This document shows positions 56,893-64,000 of a DNA stretch of 64,000 nucleotides, piece after piece. Each line of letters begins with the position of its first letter. Position 1 is the stretch's first letter. Source of the stretch: Xylogone sp. PMI_703 (Eukaryota; Ascomycota; Leotiomycetes); NCBI GenBank assembly GCA_021399445.1, contig JAJTUQ010000003.1, forward strand, positions 5,642,001 to 5,706,000. Direction: 5' to 3'. The translations under genes were made by a program, and so were the position numbers. The notes beneath the pieces were generated by a model that saw nothing but the letters and a program-made list of their open reading frames with translations, ran no database searches and was not told the DNA's origin.

Positions 56893-57583
56893 ATGAACGA
56901 AGCACTATGCTCTATTCTCTCTGGAGAGGACGAATGGTGCTTTCATACAGAAGGAAGATACATTAAGTTCAACAGGGACGGTACTGGCGAGGTATGCAGG
57001 TCGTTGACCACATTCCCCAAGCTAATTATTGACTCCCTGAAAGTTATGGTGCCGACTCGAATTTGTGTATTTTATCGCCGTAGAGATTAAGTGGAAAAGT
57101 ATTAAGCCACCCGATCCCGTTAAACCACCTAGCCAGATTGTGGAGCCCTCCAACGCCGGGCAGAACAAAGGCCCAAAGCTTCTTGGGCAACTTGACCTCG
57201 AAATAACGCTCGTGAAACAGCTGCCACAATGGGCACGAGACTCTAATTTGTCAAAAAGTACTATTCTTAATGAGCTGAGTCTCACAGAGGATGCATTTCA
57301 GCCTAAACTATACACCATTAGAATCGAGAAAGGCAACTTCACGGAACCTTGTTATGTTGGATATCAAGGTTCATACAAGCCAAGGTTCGCACTTCGCATC
57401 GTGTTCGAAAAGTCACCATATCCTCCAAGAGCTGAATGGAAGAAGCCGGAGGGCGGTCCAGATGCAAATCAATTCTGGGACCACACTGAATTCGTTAGTC
57501 GGAGATCTCCGGAGCTAGATAAACAAGGGAGAGCCATGAATGATATACCTTCGGCAAGCTGGAACAGTTGCGCAATCTCATAA
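56893..57583 (+). CDS. Hypothetical protein, 212 aa
   Basis: Exons 56893..56991 and 57044..57583; the 52-bp intron has a GTATGC donor, a GCTAATT branch and an AAAG acceptor. Joined text reads KFNRDGTGELWCRLEFVYFI, a natural beta-strand continuation. The N-terminus (ILSGEDEWCFHTEGRYIKFN) and the middle (LDLEITLVKQLP; KLYTIRIEKGNF) look like a small beta-rich soluble domain. I believe similar unnamed proteins exist in other filamentous fungi but cannot name a domain. No signal peptide or membrane segment. Confidence 0.7.
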
Positions 57584-57990
57584 TTCTAGTCTATATATCT
57601 ATCTAGCCCGTTTGTAACTCATGGAGCTTTCTGCTTATTCCGCTACACCGAAACAGATTAAGGAATAGCTTCCTTGTAACCTGCGATATTTTCCATAGAG
57701 CTATTGGTATGGATACACATTAGCATATATTCACTCCATCTGTAGTGGTTGTTCTCCTATCCAACCGTATGGTTGACAAGGCAAATTAACTAAATAAGCT
57801 GATATTCACTTGGATATAGCAATTAATTCTTTCTATTTCGTGGAGATAAAAGTTTTGCGCTTTCTCTCTCAAGTGCTATAGTCTATATTGAAACATTGTA
57901 CTAAGACCTAAGGGAAGAAGTGAATCAGTTCTCGAGGTGAATCTAGCTCTGTAGACATCATTACATTAACTTTTTTCTTCCTGTCGTGTT
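57584..57990. other. Intergenic, AT-rich
   Basis: Nothing supported; borders the retroelement relic. Confidence 0.4.
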
Positions 57991-58197
57991 GTTAAGACCG
58001 ATATCTCTGAACCCACAGATGAGGATAGGAAAGCATTCAGGACACTCCAAAACATCTTGTCCAAGCCTACCTATCTAATCCATCCTAATCCTAACAGTCG
58101 ATTATGCATTGATCTTGAAGCTTCCAAAGAACACGGAGTAGCGAGTAAATCCTCTATACTTCTGATTAAACAGCTACGTCCCCTAACTGGGTCCTAG
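57991..58197 (+). mobile_element. Retrotransposon pol fragment (reverse transcriptase/RNase H edge), relic
   Basis: A frame reading EDRKAFRTLQNILSKPTYLI, then LCIDLEASKEHGVASK, ending at a TAG at 58195. The pattern F-x2-L-x3-L-x-P-x-L-x-H and xIDLDASKExG is typical of the RT/RNase H boundary in fungal LTR-retrotransposon polyproteins. Only about 65 codons remain; no LTRs seen. Confidence 0.55.
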
Positions 58198-58207
58198 AGA
58201 TTCGTAT

Positions 58208-58758
58208 CAAGTGATCTGGACTCTGCCCTTATTGTCTCCCACCCTGCAGGGAACCGCGAACCCGTCGACAGAAACAGCCAATAGTCCAACAAATGCCACG
58301 ATCCTAACACATAATATCCACACTGAATTTAGCAAGCTCAATCTTGCTCTGGAACCTACCGTAAGTATCTCTCTAGGTCTTGTATGCTATATACTTAACC
58401 CAGTCAGAGTACCGAGAACACATATAAGATACGTACATATCCACGCATGATCAGAGGGCTCCTGCGTGAGATACCAGCGGCTGACCAGTGGGGGGAGCGC
58501 ACTTTGGTATTGACGCAGCATTCAGAAGACGAAATGCCCCACCCGGCGTTACTAGGTACGCACGCTGCAGTTGCCAGGATTCTTCATGCTTCCGGCTAGG
58601 CGGAACGGATTGAGAGGATAATGGAAGATAACGAGGAGTTTGGGTGTTTAGCAGCGGATGGGAGTACCAATGTAGAACAGCTTCTGGCTGCGTCCTATCA
58701 TTCATCTCTGCCAAGATCACATCGTGGGCTACGGACCATATTTAATACATCATGCTAG
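58208..58758 (+). pseudogene. HNH-endonuclease-like gene fragment with an in-frame stop
   Basis: Two exon-like segments, about 58208..58360 and 58408..58758, joined by a 47-bp intron (GTAAGT...GTCAG). The first has NSPTNATILTHNIHTEFSKL, resembling the Asn/His part of fungal HNH proteins; the second has HPALLGTHAAVARILHASG, then a TAG at 58597-58599, then AERIERIMEDNEEFG and ADGS, as at the C-terminus of those proteins. No start codon or N-terminal domain is seen. Identification rests on motif memory. Confidence 0.45.
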
Positions 58759-59053
58759 TTAGGATTTGAAAGGTTATGTTCTATTACAGAAGGAAGCAAG
58801 ATGTGGCCGTATTGATGGACTGCAGAGAGAGCTGAGGCTGCATGAAGGAGCTATATACACAGGACAAATGGATAGGCTGGAGCTAGGGTCGCATGACCCT
58901 ACAACATGTTCATTCAATACCACACTACGCAGGCACACCTTGAAACTTCGTTAATCGTGTCGTTCTTATAAATATATAAAGATAAATCGTAAATGGGAAT
59001 GATTCATCAGTCTAATCTACATTCCTCCAAGTAAGGTACGCGACAATGTACTT

Positions 59054-62000
59054 TTAAAGTTGAAGTCGATATGTAGCAACTTCGAACGGTCTTAGGACAA
59101 TCTTTGCCTTGCCACCCTCAACTGGGATTTCTTCCAAGTCATCCTCGAGAACGTTTGTCTTCCAGATTTTCTTCACATCAAGCGTAGTTTCAATAGTGCC
59201 TTTACCCTTACCACCCAAACTTTCATAGATACGCAAAATCACACTCCTCCCCTTTCTCTTTGCGAATTCGCCCCTGCTAACGTCTTCGTCATCTTCGCCC
59301 CTCTTGATCGTTTCCAGGACCAACGAGGAGTCTCCACTGAGTTTGATAGGGTTCTCAAACGCGTATTCTTCAAGACTTTGGGGCATTTGAGCTAATCTTA
59401 ATGGATTATTGAAGTTGAATGCAGCTCGAACTGTGGTAGAGCTCAGACCACCTTGATGAGGGAGTATGGCCCAGCGAATGTGATGGCGACCCATATCCGC
59501 GCGTGCATCTGGAGCCTTTGGAGCACGGAGAAGAGATAGTCGCATGACATTGCCAACTGTAGCAAAACCATATTTGCTATCGTTCAAAATGGAAACACCA
59601 TAGCCATGTTCCGAAAGATCGGCAAATTTGTGGGAGCAGACTTCAAACTTAGCCATATCCCAACTGTATAAAGTTAGTAGTGATCATGCGCAATGTGGTA
59701 TCCAAGCTTACGATGTATTATAGTGTGTGGGGCGCTTGATAATTCCGAATTGAGTCTCATAAGATGCCTCAGTATTTCGAATGTCTACTGGGAATTCCAC
59801 CTTCAAGAATTTCATCGTCTCTCTCCATTCGACCTCACTTGACATCTCGACATAAGACTGCTGACCTTCAAAGGCGGCTGTGAGACTAATGTATGTCTTC
59901 ACCCAACTCTTATCGCTGATCTTAGTCTCAGTCACCACACTAACTCTATGTGCGTCGTTTTGAACAATCTTAGTTTGTCCGGAGGCCAACTCCTTGCGAG
60001 AGTCCAGATGGAATACTTCAACATCCCAAGCCTGCCAATACAGTGGCTTGTCATCAAATATGACCATCTGATTGGCCTTGCCACCATTTGGAACGACTTC
60101 TCTACCTGCCTTAATATCATAGAGTGAAGTAATGACACCGCCATCAACTTTCACCTTCAGCTGGTCGTTCTGCAAAAGGAAAACACCTGCGTCAATTTCT
60201 TTGACACTAACAGCTGGTGTTTCAGATATTTTGAATGTCCTGAGATTCAAGAGATGCCCATCTCCACAGGCAACAACCGGCTTGTCTTTCACCATCACAA
60301 TCTCCTTACGATGCCAAGGCAAGGTATTTAGTGCAACAACATTACCTGATGATGTGTCTGCAAGATCTTCAAGTCCAAGTGCTTTATAAGCGTCCTTTAG
60401 GACTTTCTCGCCCGTCTTGAACTGCTTCGCATATAACTAGAAGTGGGTTAGTGCTTTGACTTTTCGAACATATGACCATGAAATATTAAAATCTAACCTC
60501 ATCACTATCTCGATAACACATTTCGATAGAACTACCGGGGAGACAATCATGGAACTGGCACAACAGCGTTCCCTCCCATATGTCGTCGATATCCTCCTTG
60601 GGATATTGATATCCTGACTTCCCCTTCAGCGTAGCGAGAGTAGCAAAATATTCTATATCTCGAAGCAGGAATTCTGATTTCCTATTGTTGCGCTTGTTGT
60701 TTGCTTGACTGGTGTATGTACCGCGGTGTAACTCAAAGTACAGCTCACCATACCAAGTCACTAACTTTAATCCGTCCGAGACCTTCTTTTCGATTTTATC
60801 AAAGAAATCTTCAACCGAGTCACCGACATGAACTCGAGGGAGAAGACCAACAGTGTCACTCATACCACGGCATCTTCGAAGTTTCTCTAACATCATCCAA
60901 GTAGGTCCACCACCGCCATCACCCTTTCCAAAAGGAAGCAGCGAGGTATTATCTTGATCCATTGATTTATGTTGAGTGACCGATCTTTTCACATCTCCAA
61001 AGTTGGCTTCTGCGGTATAAGTTTCACATGGAGCCATGTGGCAGATGACCTGACTCCCGTCCAGAGCTACCCAGTTAAAAGTAGTATGGGGGAACTTATT
61101 AATATTGTTCCAGCTCAGCTTCTGTGTAAAAAACCGATCCATACCGGCTAGACGGCAAATCTGAGGAAGCTGACTAGAGTACCCGAATGTATCAGGTAGC
61201 CAAAATGTGCGGCATCTCTCCCCAAAGTTGCTTTCAAAAAATCGCTGCCCGTACACAAATTGTCGGATAAGCGATTCACCGGAAGGAAGATTGGTATCAT
61301 GCTCGACCCAACTTCCTCCAACGGGTTGGAAACTTCCTTTCTTTACCTTGTCCTTAACGCGGTTGAATACATATGGATAAAGCTGCTTTAACCATTTGTA
61401 TTGTTGAGCCTGCGAAACTGCAAACCGATGTTCGGGGTACCTGTCCATTAGGTCACACTGATTGGACCATGATCTTGCCACCTTTCTCTTCGTCTCTGCC
61501 CAGGGCCAAAGCCAGCACGTATCGATATGGCACTGGCCGACGGCATAGACAATATGTTCCTTGTCATTTTCATACACTTTCGAGGAGTTTATGTTCGCAC
61601 CCAGATATTCCTGGGCGATCTTGCGTCCCTTGATGATCGACTCTTGATTTCCAACCTCGAAAGCGTTGATAATGTCATTACACACCGTCAAAGCTTTATG
61701 CTGTTCCCAGGAGTCTGTGGGAAACTCTCGAGCTGCATCCCCGATAACCCAGATATCAATCCATAGTTGCCGTGCTTCGACATTCACTGCCACAATGTCG
61801 GCTTTGCTGAGCTGGAAGTATTTGTTTTCGTCTGGCGGCTGAATGCTGTCGCCCCCCGGTGCATTTCCAAACATGCCATTGCAAGCCATCTCGATGTAGA
61901 TTGTGTGCTCCTTACCATCCCTAAAGCTCTTTGGTAAGACCCATTCGATTCTATCGCCTCCCCCTGTCAATCCCTGTAGAGGGTTGCCATCCTCAGTCCA

Positions 62001-62462
62001 GACCATCCCTTCGTTGTTTGCATCCCAGTGCAGTTCTAGGAGATCCTTCTTAAGAAGTTCACTAGGGACTGTGAGCTGCACCTTGAACCAATGTGTCGTC
62101 CATGATGGGCCAAATGATTCGCCGACGTGTGTTGGTCTGAATTCGTGGCTTGTGGCTTCCTTGAATGTCGGTCGCGACTGACCTGGGGCGTCCCAAACGG
62201 AGAGCTTGACATGAGGCGCTCCTGAGACAACACCCTCGTACATCATACTAGTCGACGGTTAGCTAAAGCTCCAATATTGCAATTAAATGCCAATTAGGAT
62301 GCCTACGTACGCCCGCAAGTTCTGGCCCTCATACTGGCCACCGCTATAGAACTGAGCGATACGCTCTCGATAAATGGAGGAAATCAGCTGGCCGACCGGC
62401 CCTTCAGCGAGCTTTGGGTACGTAGTTTTAGGCTGAGCCATCTCGAAGGTCTGGCCGCCCAT
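59054..62462 (-). CDS. AMS1: Alpha-mannosidase, GH38 (vacuolar/cytosolic AMS1 type)
   Basis: Four exons: 62462..62311, 62247..60498, 60436..59712 and 59663..59054, giving 1,078 aa (yeast Ams1 is 1,083). GH38 landmarks: QCHIDTCWLWPWAETKRK with zinc ligands His291 and Asp293, WLPDTFGYSSQLPQICR with the nucleophile Asp403, and FHDCLPGSSIEMCYRDSDE before the third exon. Joins restore NLRAMMYEG, SDELYAKQFKTGE and YNTSWDMAKFEV. The enzyme removes alpha-mannose from free oligosaccharides in the cytosol and vacuole; no signal peptide is present, as for Ams1, which reaches the vacuole through selective autophagy. The usual Ala after HIDT is Cys here (HIDTCWLW). Confidence 0.95.
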
Positions 62463-62946
62463 AGCTGACACTGTTGGAGAGGAATTGAAATGATTGCAGC
62501 GTTGTTGTTGTGGAAAGAGAGAAAGGTGGTTGGGAGGCGGTTAAAGATGCGGAGGTGTGCACAAGCATGGGGCAGCTCGGTGTCAGCTGTTCCAGGTACG
62601 GAAGCTACCTGCCGCGTTGTGCCTTACGGCTGCCAAGTCTGGGGAAGCAACAACGTTAGGTAATAGAGGGGCCGCACCACCACATTCCTGGGCAAGGCAC
62701 ACCGCCGCCTCCTTCCGGCCTCCAAGCTCTTTCTCCAGAGTCTACAACATTGTACGGAATACGTCAGTAACAAATTGTTATTCATTCATAATTGCTATGA
62801 TATTTTTATTTCACCCCCTAGATGCTATTACTTTGCGGTTTCCTTTGCATCCTGTAGGTAATGAAGCCGCAACATAAAATGATCTATGCACTTTGAAGCT
62901 CATCAGCTGAAGTCAAGGTCTAATTTCTTTTGATTTCTATAGGTCT
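62463..62946. other. Intergenic, AMS1 promoter and HTS1 3' flank
   Basis: 484 bp with no supported gene. Confidence 0.5.
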
Positions 62947-64000
62947 TTAGATGGTCTGCAGCAGTTTCTTGACCTCTTCTACCAAATCCTCCTTGGTTAC
63001 CAACGAGCCCTCCTTATCGGGGTGTCCTTCAGGTAGTCCGAGGATCTTCAGCCTGACTTTGCCCGATGCCAGCTCGTCTTCACCAAGAATCACTGCAAGC
63101 GGGACGCCTCCAGCCTCAGCCGTCTTGAACTGTTGAGGTAGCTTTGGTTTGACTTTGGCGGCAAACTCGGCTTTGATGCCCGCATTCCATAGCTGAGTAG
63201 CTATAGACATTCGCTCCAAAAGGAAACCGTTGAATGTCTTTCCCCCAAACGCCATAATATATACATCAACTTCGCTTGGTCGCGTAGCAAACTTGCTGTC
63301 CTTCTCCATTCGTGCTTTCATGATCGCAAAAATTCGATCGACTCCAAAGGATACACCAACACACGGGATCTGACGTTTCGGTGCAAACATATTTACCAGG
63401 TTGTCGTAACGCCCGCCAGCTGCAATGCTACCGACTCCAACCGCAGGGTCATCTGATCGGTCTTCATCATCTCCCTTCTTCTTGGGTTTGTTGCGTGGTT
63501 TATCAACAGCAGCTCCGGCGGAAAGTGGGTTGACAACTTCGAAGATCAACCCAGAATAATAATCAAGGCCCCGAGCAAGGGACATACAAAATGATACCTT
63601 GTGTGTTACCTCGAGTGCGTCTAAGTAGTTGAAAAGAAGATCTAGATCGTCGAGACCTTGCTTCACGTCCGCATTCGCACTCAGTTGCGCATCGGACCGC
63701 AGAGTTTCCACGAGCTCTCGACCACCTTCAAATTTTACATACTCGCCAATCTTGTCGGCAACTTCAGATGCGAGGCCCTTCTCCTCCATCTCAGCTTTGA
63801 CTTCACTCCATGGCGACTAGATTCGCACTGTTAGTCTCGTGGAATGGTGTAGACATATTCGCAGAATCGTACCTTATCTAGTTTATCAACTGCAGAGCTG
63901 ATGGATCGTATCTTATCAGCAGGAACACCGGCTACTGTGAAGAGACCGTCAAGAATTTTTCGGTGATTTATCTTGATTGTGATATCCTGGTGAATTCCAA
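62947..64000 (-). CDS. HTS1: Histidyl-tRNA synthetase, C-terminal part (cut by window end)
   Basis: The last exon 63816..62947 (289 codons plus stop) and part of the previous one (64000..63873), joined by a 57-bp intron of phase 0 (GTACGA, GACTAAC branch, CTAG). The 5' part lies beyond the window. Visible class II features are [17 protein letters not shown] and [10 protein letters not shown] (HisRS-specific histidine-binding loops), motif 3 [11 protein letters not shown], then the HGTP anticodon-binding domain from [10 protein letters not shown] to the end. A Lys/Asp-rich insertion ([14 protein letters not shown]) between the two histidine loops is usual in fungal enzymes. In fungi a single gene generally provides both cytosolic and mitochondrial enzyme. 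Confidence 0.95.

Noticed and set aside
1..64000. CRISPR arrays, rRNA genes, telomeric or centromeric arrays
   Set aside because: None seen; the organism is eukaryotic and no long tandem arrays occur.
1..64000. A backbone enzyme (polyketide synthase, peptide synthetase, terpene cyclase) that would define a secondary-metabolite cluster
   Set aside because: No such gene on either strand, so the oxygenase and transporters are not called a biosynthetic cluster.

Overview
This is nuclear DNA of a filamentous ascomycete (Pezizomycotina; Leotiomycetes would fit, but I cannot fix the class from sequence alone). The evidence is short GT-AG introns (about 47-85 bp) with CTRAY/TACTAAC branch motifs, Zn2Cys6 and bZIP/DUF3425 regulators, Dal5/TNA1-type MFS permeases, an RTA1 protein, a secreted GH18 chitinase with a CBM1 tail, and fungal forms of ATM1, AIM24, AMS1 and choline kinase. 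Most genes need splicing; exon coordinates in the entries were built by hand from splice signals and from continuity of conserved protein sequence.

Left third (1-20900), accessory in character: a 2-oxoglutarate/Fe(II) oxygenase; a secreted chitinase; a 1,323-aa hydantoinase/5-oxoprolinase divergent from an ACS-family permease, with a paired palindromic site between them; an RTA1-like membrane protein; a Zn2Cys6 regulator; and a YTP1-like membrane protein.

Middle (21900-36200): a metal-dependent cyclase, a Zn2Cys6 factor, a second ACS-family permease, a carboxymuconolactone-decarboxylase-like protein and a flavin-reductase-like protein. Together they look like a small catabolic neighbourhood with its own regulator and transporter. 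It borders a decayed flavin monooxygenase fragment, one copy of a dispersed repeat (the other is at 14.6 kb), another Zn2Cys6 factor and a bZIP/DUF3425 factor.

Housekeeping block (36750-46720): choline kinase, AIM24 and ATM1 (two mitochondrial genes sharing a divergent promoter), and a signal-peptide-peptidase-type aspartyl protease.

The most remarkable locus is 47557-47746 on the minus strand: a complete tRNA-Ile(AAU) cloverleaf with a canonical 12-nt intron after position 37, plus two further insertions (53 and 51 nt) that look exactly like spliceosomal introns of this genome (GT donor, branch motif, CAG acceptor). One splits the B box. A T9 Pol III-type terminator and then a separate B-box match follow immediately downstream.

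Right third (48060-64000): an orphan 242-aa gene; an oxidoreductase group (Ldh2 family, 3-hydroxyisobutyrate-dehydrogenase family, metallo-beta-lactamase-fold hydrolase); an arrestin-fold protein; an unnamed 212-aa gene; relics of a retrotransposon pol and of an HNH-like gene; then the conserved genes AMS1 (alpha-mannosidase) and HTS1 (histidyl-tRNA synthetase, cut by the window end).
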